Positions 1 through 6,366 of a DNA stretch of 21,578 nucleotides are shown here, in pieces. This DNA is from Anaerolineales bacterium UBA7227 (GTDB lineage Bacteria; Chloroflexota; Anaerolineae; Anaerolineales; Villigracilaceae). A program made the position numbers and the translations under genes. The DNA is taken from positions 1 through 21,578 of the forward strand of contig DKTP01000076.1 of the NCBI GenBank assembly GCA_002473085.1. The letters are read 5' to 3'. Numbering within the stretch: position 1 is the first letter of the stretch; each line of letters begins with the position of its first letter. The notes beneath the pieces were generated by a model. It saw nothing but the letters and a program-made list of their open reading frames with translations. It was not told the DNA's origin and made no database searches.

Positions 1-1
1 T

Positions 2-232
2 GTGATGGCGCGCCTGACCATCAACCTCCCCTCGCTGGCGGGCAGGGAAGACTGGCAGCCGGTGAAACTGGTCGTGAACCCGCCATCCGCGAGCGTGGGT
101 TTCGACGCCGAGCCGATCTTTGGAAAGAGCAACTTAATCTTCACCCTCGCCCGCGCCGACGGACTCGTCCGCGTCCCGCCCGACGCGACGGGGCTGAGCG
201 CGGGGGAGATGGTGGAGGTGATGTTGATGTGA
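2..232 (+). CDS. moeA: Molybdopterin molybdenumtransferase (MoeA-like), C-terminal fragment
   Basis: The 3' end of a gene that begins outside the window. The visible 76 residues match the C-terminal beta-barrel domain (MoeA_C) of MoeA-type proteins, which insert molybdate into adenylylated molybdopterin in molybdenum cofactor synthesis. The recognisable part is the run GKSNLIFTLARADGLVRVPP followed by GLSAGEMVEV, the usual 'S..I..L..ADGL..IP....L.aGe.V.V' ending of the family. The GTG at position 2 is only the first possible start in the visible frame and is not likely to be the real one. The stop (230-232) overlaps the GTG start of the next gene. The catalytic MoCF-binding domain is not visible, so a MoeA fusion (for example with a periplasmic-binding-like domain, known in this family) cannot be excluded. 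Confidence 0.8.
   Translation: MMARLTINLPSLAGREDWQPVKLVVNPPSASVGFDAEPIFGKSNLIFTLARADGLVRVPPDATGLSAGEMVEVMLM
214..221 (+). promoter_or_regulatory. Shine-Dalgarno sequence that fixes the start of the homocysteine methyltransferase gene
   Basis: GGAGGTGA lies inside the end of the moeA-like gene, 7 nt before the GTG at 229 and 16 nt before the alternative ATG at 238. The spacing favours GTG 229 as the start and implies translational coupling with the preceding gene, whose stop overlaps the GTG. Confidence 0.7.
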
Positions 233-1119
233 ACACGATGTTTTCACTCACGCATACTTTGATTCTCGACGGCGCGACGGGAACCGAACTCAACCGCCGC
301 GGCGTGGACACGGGACTCCCGCTCTGGTCCGCCAACGCGCTTCTCACGGACGAAGGCTCGCGCGTCCTGCAAGACATCCACGAGGATTACCTGCGCGCCG
401 GCGCGGACATCCTCACCACGAACACCTTCCGCACGCACCGCCGCGCCCTCGCGCCCAGCGCCAACGCAGACCGCGCCCTCGAGTTGACGCGCCGCGCCGT
501 GTCAATCGCCCGCGCGGCCATCGCCAAAACGCCCTCAGATCGTCCGCGCTTCGTGGCGGGTTCGATCTCCACGCTGGAGGATTGCTACCGTCCCGACCTC
601 GTCCCGCCCGAGGACGAACTCCGCGCCGAACACGGCGAACGCGTCCGTCATTTGCTCGAGTGCGGCGTGGACGTGTTCCTCGTCGAGACGATCAACTCGA
701 TCCGCGAAGCGCGCGTCGTCGCCGAACTCGCGGCCGCGACGGGGATTCCCGTCATCGTCAGTTTTGTGTGCGGGCGGGATGGGCGTATCCTTTCCGGCGA
801 GAGTCTCGCGGATGCGGCGCGGGAGATGCTCCCGTTGGGCGTCGCGGCCCTCGGCGTCAATTGCGCGCCGACGCCCGACCTGGCGCGTCCGCTCGACGAG
901 TTGAAGTCCGCCTGTCCGCCCGATTTCCCGCTGATCGCGTATGGCAACATCGGCTACGCGGACGAGGCGGTCGGCTGGGTCAACACCGACGCGGAGAATC
1001 CCGAAGCGTATTGCCGTCACGCCTCGAAGTGGCCTGCGCGCATCGTCGGCGGTTGCTGTGGGACGACGCCCGCGCACATCGCGGCGTTGAGCAGGATGTT
1101 GCGCGGCGCAAGTTTGTAG
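229..1119 (+). CDS. Homocysteine S-methyltransferase family protein
   Basis: A 296-residue TIM-barrel methyltransferase of the BHMT/MmuM/MetH-N family, which moves a methyl group from a donor such as S-methylmethionine or betaine to the zinc-bound thiol of homocysteine, in the cytoplasm. Visible motifs are the N-terminal DGATGTELNRRG (about residues 14-25), ADILTTNTFRT (59-69), the first zinc cysteine in GVNCAP (C212), and the paired zinc cysteines in GGCCGTTPAHI (C276, C277). All three zinc ligands are therefore present. The start is GTG 229, which overlaps the moeA stop and has a strong ribosome-binding site. ATG 238 would be three codons shorter. The length suits a stand-alone enzyme without the cobalamin or folate domains of MetH. 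The methyl donor cannot be read from sequence. Confidence 0.88.
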   Translation: MNTMFSLTHTLILDGATGTELNRRGVDTGLPLWSANALLTDEGSRVLQDIHEDYLRAGADILTTNTFRTHRRALAPSANADRALELTRRAVSIARAAIAKTPSDRPRFVAGSISTLEDCYRPDLVPPEDELRAEHGERVRHLLECGVDVFLVETINSIREARVVAELAAATGIPVIVSFVCGRDGRILSGESLADAAREMLPLGVAALGVNCAPTPDLARPLDELKSACPPDFPLIAYGNIGYADEAVGWVNTDAENPEAYCRHASKWPARIVGGCCGTTPAHIAALSRMLRGASL

Positions 1120-1144
1120 ATTTGCGCTACAATTGCGTTAAAAT
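1114..1144 (+). promoter_or_regulatory. Possible promoter for the DUF2726 gene
   Basis: The short gap before 1165 is AT-rich compared with its surroundings. It holds a TACAAT (1128-1133) and a TAAAAT (1139-1144), either of which could be a -10 box. Only weak -35 candidates (TTGTAG 1114-1119) are seen, with 19-bp spacing to TAAAAT. Low confidence. Confidence 0.3.
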
Positions 1145-1164
1145 TTCACCGAGGGATTTGCGCC

Positions 1165-1764
1165 ATGCCAGACAGCAAGCCGCCCAACGCCAAAGCCGAC
1201 TCTCCGTATCGCCTGCGCGAGCGTCTCTTGTCTGCGCCGGAGGCGGCCCTGTTTCGTCTGCTCCAGAAAATGGCGGGAGATCGCTATGTGGTGTGTCCCA
1301 AAGTCGCGCTGACCGATATTTTCACGATCATCCGCCCGAACGAGAACGTCCATTTCTATAACAAGATCTTCCGCAAGCACGTGGACTTTTTGCTGTGCGA
1401 CCCGAAGACGTTCCAGCCCGCCTTCGCGGTGGAACTGGTGAAGCCGATCGCGAAGACCGAGACGCGCGCCAACGATCAATTCATGGCAGATTTGTTTTTA
1501 AGCGAGGGCGTCCCGCTGGTGCATGTCCCGCTGGGGGAGAGTTATGAGGTCGCCGACCTGGTCAACCTGTTCACGCTGGCGGTCACGAAGGCCAAAAGCG
1601 CCGCGCCTCGCAGAAACGATTCCGCGGGCGATTCCGTCCCGATGTGTCCCGTCTGCGGGAAGATGATGGCGCTGCGGATCCATCGCGGCGGGCCGCAGGC
1701 GGGGAAGAGATATTACGGCTGCATGGACTCGCCGCGCTGCGCGGGCGTGGCAGCGGTGGATTGA
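1165..1764 (+). CDS. DUF2726 protein with C-terminal topoisomerase-type zinc ribbon
   Basis: A 199-residue protein. Residues about 15-145 resemble DUF2726, a domain with a restriction-endonuclease-like fold. The core is the run NKIFRKHVDFLLCD followed by AFAVEL, giving D74 and E90 where acidic residues of a nuclease core would sit, but a complete PD-(D/E)xK signature is not clear. Residues about 158-195 form a zinc ribbon like those at the C-terminus of bacterial topoisomerase I, with CPVCGKMM (C161, C164) and YYGCMDSPRC (C186, C192). A linker joins the two. A DNA- or RNA-binding role is likely and catalysis is uncertain. GAGGG at 1151-1155 lies 9 nt before the ATG. The gene converges on the SDR gene across a large inverted repeat. 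Confidence 0.75.
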   Translation: MPDSKPPNAKADSPYRLRERLLSAPEAALFRLLQKMAGDRYVVCPKVALTDIFTIIRPNENVHFYNKIFRKHVDFLLCDPKTFQPAFAVELVKPIAKTETRANDQFMADLFLSEGVPLVHVPLGESYEVADLVNLFTLAVTKAKSAAPRRNDSAGDSVPMCPVCGKMMALRIHRGGPQAGKRYYGCMDSPRCAGVAAVD

Positions 1765-1766
1765 TA

Positions 1767-1860
1767 CGGTACACGGATCACATGGATTGGACGGATTTAC
1801 ACGGATAAGGACTTAAAAAAATCCGTGCAAATCTTCCTTGTCCGTGAAATCCGTGTACCG
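1767..1860. repeat. 40-14-40 imperfect inverted repeat made of degenerate CACGGAT units
   Basis: The left arm (1767-1806) and right arm (1821-1860) are each 40 nt and match as reverse complements at 30 of 40 positions by direct comparison. The outermost 12 pairs (CGGTACACGGAT) and seven innermost pairs (CACGGAT) are perfect. The loop (1807-1820) ends in A6. Each arm contains several degenerate copies of CACGGAT. It fills almost all of the gap between two convergent genes, starting 3 nt after the stop of the left gene and ending 8 nt before the stop of the right one. It could serve as a bidirectional terminator. Its shape also resembles dispersed intergenic palindromic repeats. Confidence 0.8.
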
Positions 1861-1868
1861 CATTCGAA

Positions 1869-2771
1869 CTAAAAATGTCTCTTTAACTCCGACGCGTACT
1901 TCGCGCCGACCGCCTTCCTGTTCTCCTCCAGCCAAACCGAAAACTTTATTTTGCCCCGCGCGGGTTCTTTCGAGACGAGCAGGTTTGCCATCAAGCCGTC
2001 CACTTCTTCGGGGGTGAGGATCACGTCGCTTACGAACAGACTTAAAAACTGCGCGGCGAGCAACGCCAGCCGCGGCGGGACGGAGATCAGCGGACGCCGC
2101 GCGCCGACGGTTTCGCCGACCCGCTTCACCAACTCCTTGAACGTGTACGTCTCGGGTCCGACCGCGTCGACGATGTAATTTTCCCCGCTGTACACGCCCT
2201 CCACGAGCAGGTCGGCCACATCTTCGACATGCACCGGCTGAATCCCATACGAGCCGTCGCCGGGGATGAGGAAGAACGGCATCCGCCGCAACAGGTAGGC
2301 GATGTTGTTGACGAGTACGTCCTCTCCGCCGCCGACCAGCACGGTGGGACGGACGATCGCGTACGCCAATCCCGAATCGGTCACCGCTTTTTCGTTTGCC
2401 GCCTTGCCCCAATAATACGGCAAATGCGAGTCGGCGGACGGATTCGCAATGCTGACGTGGACGATGCGCTTCACGCCCGCCGCTTTCGCCGCGTGGACCA
2501 GTTTCCGCGTGTTCTCCACCGCGCGCGGCTGCGTGTTGGAACCTTTGTCGAACCGCACCCAATAGGTGTTGACCAGGACGTCCGCGCCTTGCAGTGATTG
2601 GGTCATGCCCGCTTCGTCGAAATCCAACGGGAAGGCTTTCACTTGTCCGTTGAACGGGTTGGGACGGTTTGGATGATTGGTCAGCGTGACGACTTCCTCG
2701 CCGCGCGCGAGCAATTTCATTGCAACGAACTTGCCCGTGTAACTGAACGCGCCAGTAATTGCGATTTTCAT
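1869..2771 (-). CDS. NAD(P)-binding atypical SDR / NmrA-like epimerase-family protein
   Basis: A 300-residue Rossmann-fold protein of the atypical short-chain dehydrogenase group that includes complex I NDUFA9-like and NmrA-like proteins. It opens with MKIAITGAFSYTGKFV, a TGAxxxTG nucleotide-binding motif (T6-G13). It then has ADVLVNTYW, VKRIVHVS (about 100-107), and a YYWGK motif that keeps the SDR tyrosine and lysine (Y119, K123). After that come AIVRPTVLVGGGED and a QPVHVEDVADLLVEG segment typical of this group. The frame stays open 16 codons further upstream, but ATG 2771 is preferred because the homology begins there and AAGGAG (2776-2781) lies 4 nt before it. The substrate is unknown. 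It is downstream of the gbsR-like regulator on the same strand (124-bp gap), so co-transcription or shared control is possible. Confidence 0.82.
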   Translation of the reverse strand: MKIAITGAFSYTGKFVAMKLLARGEEVVTLTNHPNRPNPFNGQVKAFPLDFDEAGMTQSLQGADVLVNTYWVRFDKGSNTQPRAVENTRKLVHAAKAAGVKRIVHVSIANPSADSHLPYYWGKAANEKAVTDSGLAYAIVRPTVLVGGGEDVLVNNIAYLLRRMPFFLIPGDGSYGIQPVHVEDVADLLVEGVYSGENYIVDAVGPETYTFKELVKRVGETVGARRPLISVPPRLALLAAQFLSLFVSDVILTPEEVDGLMANLLVSKEPARGKIKFSVWLEENRKAVGAKYASELKRHF

Positions 2772-2807
2772 TTTGCTCCTTTTTTCTACCATTGTCCTTG
2801 GGCTTTT

Positions 2808-2859
2808 ACCGCCAGGCACGCGAAGAGCAAAACGGTTTTTTCTTCGCGGGCTTTGCGGT
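2808..2859. repeat. 19-14-19 inverted repeat (CTTTGCGG / CTTCGCG type)
   Basis: The left arm (2808-2826) and right arm (2841-2859) match as reverse complements at 16 of 19 positions. The eight loop-proximal pairs (CGCGAAGA / TCTTCGCG) are perfect, and the loop is 14 nt. A T-rich run follows on the plus strand (2859-2869). In the direction of the flanking genes (minus strand) no U-tract follows, so it is a poor terminator for gbsR. It may be a 5' leader hairpin of the SDR gene or a dispersed intergenic repeat. Confidence 0.65.
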
Positions 2860-2895
2860 TTGTTTTTTTGGGTGGAGACTTGATTTCCTTCGCGC

Positions 2896-3420
2896 TTATT
2901 TCAACACGCCAAGAATTTTTGTAACGTTGCCGATTCCCAGGCTTTCCAATTTGACGACCGCGCGGGCGAGGCTGTCAATCGCGTCGAAGAATCCCTGCAA
3001 GGCGCGCACGCGTTCGACGAGGAAGGCGCGCTCTTCGGGCTGGCTGGTCCCCGCCTCCAGCTTTGCCAGCGTCTCGCGGACGGATGAGATGGCGCGGTCG
3101 AACTCGTTGTTCTGGCGCTCCTTGAGAATGGAACGGATGGACTTGTAGAAATCCGTCTCGGCTTCGTAGTAGTCTTTTCTATCCGCCAGTTTGGACGAGC
3201 GGTGGACGAGTCCCAGCCGCGCCAGCGCGCGCACTTCCGTGCTGACCGCGCCCTTGGTGAGTCCCGTCTGCTCGACGATCTCGCCGAGGGAGAGCGGATT
3301 GGGCGAGAGATACAGCACGGCGAAGATGGCGCCCATGCCTTTGGGGAAACCCCAGAAGCGGCTGATGTGGCTGAGTCCCTCGATGAATTCCTGTTTGATT
3401 TGGGGTAGGGGGGCAGTCAT
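2896..3420 (-). CDS. GbsR-type MarR-family transcriptional regulator
   Basis: A 174-residue winged-helix regulator of the GbsR subgroup of the MarR superfamily. The family signature is clear in FIEGLSHISRFWGFPKGMGAIFAVLYLSPNPLSLGEIVE (about residues 12-50), with the stretch up to the wing, TGLTKGAVSTEVRALARLGLVHR, forming the recognition helix and wing entrance. The remainder (about 85-174) is helical and probably holds the dimerisation region. GbsR controls choline and glycine-betaine genes in Bacillus, but the subgroup is broad and the ligand here is unknown. The ATG at 3420 is preceded by GGAG. The promoter is a near-consensus sigma-70-type one, overlapped by a long palindrome, which strongly suggests autorepression. 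The SDR gene is the first candidate target. Confidence 0.85.
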   Translation of the reverse strand: MTAPLPQIKQEFIEGLSHISRFWGFPKGMGAIFAVLYLSPNPLSLGEIVEQTGLTKGAVSTEVRALARLGLVHRSSKLADRKDYYEAETDFYKSIRSILKERQNNEFDRAISSVRETLAKLEAGTSQPEERAFLVERVRALQGFFDAIDSLARAVVKLESLGIGNVTKILGVLK

Positions 3421-3430
3421 GGCTTCTCCG

Positions 3431-3464
3431 TATACTGTGTTTAGTAATTACTAAACGTAGTATA
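3431..3464. promoter_or_regulatory. Palindromic operator of the GbsR-type regulator
   Basis: The core GTTTAGTAATTACTAAAC (3439-3456) is a perfect 18-bp palindrome. It extends to arms 3431-3447 and 3448-3464 that match at 15 of 17 positions, with TATACT / AGTATA at the ends. Reading on the minus strand, it covers the -10 box (3464-3459) and the expected transcription start. That is the usual place for a MarR-family autorepressor site. Assignment to this regulator is inferred from position. Confidence 0.75.
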
Positions 3465-3487
3465 TGTTAATTGCCCCGCGCTGTCAA
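3459..3487 (-). promoter_or_regulatory. Consensus-like promoter of the gbsR-type gene
   Basis: On the minus strand there is a -35 TTGACA (3487-3482), a spacer of exactly 17 bp (3481-3465), and a -10 TATACT (3464-3459). The predicted start lies near 3452, giving a leader of about 30 nt that carries the GGAG ribosome-binding site before ATG 3420. This is the best promoter in the window. Confidence 0.85.
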
Positions 3488-3492
3488 GCCAT

Positions 3493-3528
3493 AAAAAGCG
3501 GCGGCCATTCACGAAATGACCGCCGCTT
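3493..3528 (-). terminator. Rho-independent terminator of the 3562-4122 gene
   Basis: A stem of 9 bp (AAGCGGCGG, 3496-3504, with CCGCCGCTT, 3520-3528) continues after one mismatch by 4 bp (3506-3509 with 3515-3518) around a 5-nt loop. On the minus strand it ends in TTTTT (3497-3493). It lies about 30 nt after the stop at 3562 and just before the -35 box of the next gene, so it insulates the two units. Confidence 0.85.
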
Positions 3529-3561
3529 GTCCTCGGCAAACGTCCACAGAAACGGAGCGCG

Positions 3562-4122
3562 TCAGGGCGTCTCGATGGCCGCCAGCAGGTCCGCGCCGCG
3601 GAGTCCGCGCTCGCGGAGTTCTTTCCCCTCCGCGATGGAGACGCGCAGGATGCGCTGCTCGGTCCCGTTCCAGAAGGTGAATTCCACGAATCCCAATTGC
3701 CCGCCGGGGACGCGCGGCGGCGCGAAGTTGTCCGTCTCCGCCAGGATCCGCTCGACGATGCTCCCCAGCGTCTCGTTGTCGTACAGGTCGGCTGCCGCGC
3801 TGAGCACGTAGAAATCCGTCTCCATCGCGGTGAAGACGGCGCTCCCGTCGGCGGACGCGCAATCTTCGCCGAAGGCGGTGGCGTGCGTTTCGGCTTCGGG
3901 CAGGATGGTCCGCACGGCTTTCTGGAAATCCGCGTTGACGTCCGGGAGGTCCTTGTACGCCCAGACATAGGCGCATTGATTCTCGGAACTGGGCTGGGAC
4001 AGATACGGGTCTTCGACGGTCGGCTCCGGCGCCGGGACGGGGGTCCCGCGCGCCCGGATAAACATGCCCGCTCCCGCCAGGACCAGGACGATCAATAGCG
4101 TGAGCGCGATCTTATTTCTCAT
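3562..4122 (-). CDS. Membrane-anchored or secreted protein of unknown function
   Basis: 186 residues, not recognised as a known family. The N-terminus (MRNK followed by a hydrophobic stretch, about residues 5-22, then RARG) is an uncleaved signal anchor or a signal peptide. A proline-rich linker (TPVPAPEPTVEDP, about 27-39) follows, then a soluble domain outside the membrane. Two cysteines (C50, C88) could form a disulfide. The soluble domain has an alternating helix/strand look, with an aromatic strand segment LGFVEFTFWNGTEQRILRVSI near residues 143-163. It is monocistronic, with its own terminator. A TACAAT (4134-4129 on the minus strand) ends only 6 nt before the ATG and there is no ribosome-binding site, so the mRNA may be leaderless. 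The gene is divergent from feoA, but a role in iron uptake is only a guess. Confidence 0.65.
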   Translation of the reverse strand: MRNKIALTLLIVLVLAGAGMFIRARGTPVPAPEPTVEDPYLSQPSSENQCAYVWAYKDLPDVNADFQKAVRTILPEAETHATAFGEDCASADGSAVFTAMETDFYVLSAAADLYDNETLGSIVERILAETDNFAPPRVPGGQLGFVEFTFWNGTEQRILRVSIAEGKELRERGLRGADLLAAIETP

Positions 4123-4128
4123 ATCCCT

Positions 4129-4134
4129 ATTGTA
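4129..4134 (-). promoter_or_regulatory. -10 box, likely leaderless start for the 4122 gene
   Basis: TACAAT on the minus strand, with 6 nt between it and the ATG at 4122, so transcription would begin at or next to the start codon. No convincing -35 is seen. Confidence 0.5.
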
Positions 4135-4179
4135 CCTTGACCGACGCGGGATTGATATTCAACTGTATTGTTTTTTCAC

Positions 4180-4208
4180 TTGGCGGCGGAGGAATTTCAG
4201 GATATAAG
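4180..4208 (+). promoter_or_regulatory. feoAB promoter, likely leaderless
   Basis: TTGGCG (4180-4185), a 17-bp spacer, and TATAAG (4203-4208). Only 6 nt separate the -10 box from the feoA ATG at 4215. A GGAGG at 4188-4192 lies too far (22 nt) upstream to serve as a ribosome-binding site and falls inside the spacer. I see no convincing Fur or DtxR box. Confidence 0.6.
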
Positions 4209-4214
4209 AAGCGC

Positions 4215-4469
4215 ATGACTCTACTCAATGCTCCGCAGAATACCTGGTTGAAAGTGATTGCCCTGGAAGGCGGCCGCAATCTGCGCGCCCGCCTGACCCA
4301 GTATGGCTTGTTCGAAGGCGACAGCGTGCGCGTCGTGCGCGCGGCTCCCTTGCGCGGACCGTTGATGATCGAAGTGAACGGCCGCGAGATCGCCCTGGGA
4401 CGCCGCGTCGCGGACAAAATCGTCGTGGAGGCGAAGGATGCGACTGGCGCTGATCGGCCAACCCAATAG
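4215..4469 (+). CDS. feoA: FeoA, ferrous iron transport accessory protein
   Basis: An 84-residue SH3-like protein of the FeoA family that works with FeoB in Fe(II) uptake at the cytoplasmic face. Typical family features are LxxLxxGxxLRARLTQYGLFEGDSVRVVRAAPLRGPLMIEVNGREIALGRRVADKIVVE, that is, a 'Gl.pG..v.v...aPlggp..v.v.g..iaLr...a..i.V' pattern. The frame is open upstream to 4137, but the family homology begins shortly after the ATG at 4215 and the promoter lies between the two starts. The stop overlaps the start of feoB by 32 bp, indicating translational coupling. Confidence 0.88.
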   Translation: MTLLNAPQNTWLKVIALEGGRNLRARLTQYGLFEGDSVRVVRAAPLRGPLMIEVNGREIALGRRVADKIVVEAKDATGADRPTQ

Positions 4470-6150
4470 CGGGAAAAGCACGTTATTCAATTCGGTTGCA
4501 GGTTACAAAGCCGAGACGGGCAACTTCAGCGGCACCACGGTGACGTTCACCGAGAGCCGCGTCCGTGTGCTGGGACGGGTGGTGGACCTGGTGGACCTGC
4601 CCGGCTCCTACGCGCTGGACGGGCTGAATCCCGCCGAGCGTGAGGCGCTGCGCTACCTCTCCTCGCGGGAGGTGGACGCCATCGTCAACGTGGCGGACGC
4701 CTCTCACCTGGCCCAGTCGCTGGAACTGACCCTCGAACTGCTGGCCCTGGGTCATCCCGTGGTGCTGGCCCTCAACATGATTGACGAAGCCATGCGGCTC
4801 GGCCTGCGGATTGACGGGGCGGGACTGGCCCAGGAACTTGGGATTCCCGTCCTGCCGCTGGTAGCCAGCAAGGGACGCGGCGTCAAGGAGGTGTTCGTCA
4901 AGGCGGTCGAGGCGGGGAGGAACGGGAACCGCGCCGCGCGTCCCAAGGTCGGGAAGAGCGACCCGGCTGAACGTCACGCGCGAGCGCTGGAACTGTCGGC
5001 GCGCTTCGTGACGCGCGGCGAGAAACGCGTCACCTGGCGCGACCGTCTGGACGATGTCCTGCTCCATCCCGTGTGGGGATACGCGATCCTGATTCTGACG
5101 CTGCTCGGTTTTTTTGAAGTCGTTTACGGGTTGGGGAAGCTGATCGAGCCGCCCGTGCTGGCGTTGTTCGACCTGGCGACGCAGTTCGCCCTGCGCCCGT
5201 TCGGCGCGGAGACTCTCTGGTCCGAGATCGTGCTGGGGGTGATGCAGGGAATCGCCGCGGGCGTCGCCATCGTCCTGCCTTATTTGCTGCCGTTTCTGTT
5301 CGGGCTTGGCGTGCTGGAAGATATCGGTTACCTGCCGCGCGTCGCGTTTTTGATGGACGCTTTCATGCACCGCATCGGGCTGCACGGAAAAGCCATCGTG
5401 CCTTTCATTCTTGGATACGGATGCAACGTCCCGGCGGTCATGTCCACGCGCTCGCTGGAGGAGCCGCGCGACCGCTACCTGGCCGCGGCTCTCGCGACCC
5501 TCGTCCCGTGCGCGGCGCGGTTGGCGGTGGTGTTCGGACTCGTCGCCTTTTATCTCGGGCCCATCGCCGCGTTCCTGCTCTACTTTTTCAATCTGCTCGT
5601 CATCGCCCTGACCGGGCGCGTCCTGTCGAATCTCATGCCCGAGGATACGCCCGGGTTGATCCTCGAAATGCCGCCGTATCGCGTCCCCACCCTGCGGAAC
5701 GTCGTCAACAAAGCCTGGTTCCGCGTGCGCGAATTTGTGGTCGAGGCCTGGCCGATCCTGATCGCGGGGAGCGCGGCGCTGGCGATATTGAATTATTTCG
5801 ATTTTGCCTACGTGTTCAACTGGATCGTCCGCCCGTTCACCTGGGCGCTGGGACTGCCGTCTGCGACGGGCGTGCCGCTCATCTTCGGCATCCTGCGCAA
5901 GGAACTCTCCCTCATCATGCTGGGACAGGCGCTCGGCGCCACCGACTTTTCCTCCGTGCTGACCCCCACGCAGATGACGGTCTTCGCCTCGTTCGTCATG
6001 TTCTATCTGCCCTGCCTCGCCACGCTGTCCGTGCTGAAGCGCGAACTTGGGACGCGCGCCATGCTGGTCATCTCCGCGTTGACGGTCGTCGTGGCGCTGT
6101 TTGCCGCCCTGTTCGTGAGGGGCGCGGCGACGCTGCTCCTGGGGCCGTGA
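4438..6150 (+). CDS. feoB: FeoB, ferrous iron transporter with GTPase domain
   Basis: 570 residues. The N-terminal G domain (about 1-160) has G1 GQPNSGKS (7-14), G2 threonine near 33-36, G3 DLPG (53-56), G4 NMID (113-116) and a G5-like ASKGRG. The membrane part has the two Gate motifs with their cysteines, GYGCNVPA (326-333, C329) and PCAARL (357-362, C358), and the conserved GILRKELS before the last helices. The protein moves Fe(II) across the inner membrane. It is shorter than the 770-residue E. coli protein, with a short helical linker (about 160-205) and no long C-terminal extension, as in many non-proteobacterial FeoBs. The start at ATG 4438 lies inside feoA, and GGAGG (4427-4431) precedes it by 6 nt. 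It is convergent with the next gene, with only 3 bp between stops. Confidence 0.93.
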   Translation: MRLALIGQPNSGKSTLFNSVAGYKAETGNFSGTTVTFTESRVRVLGRVVDLVDLPGSYALDGLNPAEREALRYLSSREVDAIVNVADASHLAQSLELTLELLALGHPVVLALNMIDEAMRLGLRIDGAGLAQELGIPVLPLVASKGRGVKEVFVKAVEAGRNGNRAARPKVGKSDPAERHARALELSARFVTRGEKRVTWRDRLDDVLLHPVWGYAILILTLLGFFEVVYGLGKLIEPPVLALFDLATQFALRPFGAETLWSEIVLGVMQGIAAGVAIVLPYLLPFLFGLGVLEDIGYLPRVAFLMDAFMHRIGLHGKAIVPFILGYGCNVPAVMSTRSLEEPRDRYLAAALATLVPCAARLAVVFGLVAFYLGPIAAFLLYFFNLLVIALTGRVLSNLMPEDTPGLILEMPPYRVPTLRNVVNKAWFRVREFVVEAWPILIAGSAALAILNYFDFAYVFNWIVRPFTWALGLPSATGVPLIFGILRKELSLIMLGQALGATDFSSVLTPTQMTVFASFVMFYLPCLATLSVLKRELGTRAMLVISALTVVVALFAALFVRGAATLLLGP

Positions 6151-6153
6151 ACG

Positions 6154-6366
6154 TCACAACGCCCAGGCCAGCATCAATCCCAGAATCGCGATGACCAGCC
6201 CGATGTGCAGGAGGAGATTGCTTTGCGTCAGCCAGTTCGGGAAAAGGACGAATTGCAGGATCAGGTTCACGATGATGAGAGACAGGCCGATCAGGGGCAG
6301 AAGTCCCTTGCGATGGGCGAAGTAATCGGAAAGCCTGTCAATCGCTTTGGATAGCCAGCCGCTCAT
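6154..6366 (-). CDS. Small two-helix membrane protein of unknown function
   Basis: 70 residues. An amphipathic N-terminus (MSGWLSKAIDRLSDYFAHRKG) is followed by two hydrophobic segments (about 22-42 and 51-70) separated by a short FPNWLTQSN loop, the second ending at the C-terminus. I do not recognise the family. It is a genuine gene by context: its ATG overlaps the hflX stop (ATGA), and a full AGGAGG (6371-6376) sits 4 nt before it. It is the last gene of the trmFO-hflX operon. Because hflX acts on stalled or split ribosomes and other operon members are unrelated, no function can be assigned. Confidence 0.72.
   Translation of the reverse strand: MSGWLSKAIDRLSDYFAHRKGLLPLIGLSLIIVNLILQFVLFPNWLTQSNLLLHIGLVIAILGLMLAWAL

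Noticed and set aside
1106..1127. Small hairpin GCGCAA/TTGCGC as a terminator of the homocysteine methyltransferase gene
   Set aside because: The stem is only 6 bp with a 10-nt loop and no T-tract follows. It overlaps the end of the coding region and candidate promoter elements.
2772..2819. Upstream extension of the SDR gene by 16 codons
   Set aside because: The Rossmann motif starts at ATG 2771, which has a good ribosome-binding site. The extension would translate part of an inverted repeat.
4188..4192. GGAGG as a ribosome-binding site for feoA
   Set aside because: It is 22 nt before the ATG and inside the promoter spacer, so it would not be in the transcript if the -10 box at 4203-4208 is used.
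4137..4214. Upstream extension of feoA by 26 codons
   Set aside because: FeoA homology begins just after ATG 4215, and a -35/-10 pair lies between the two starts.
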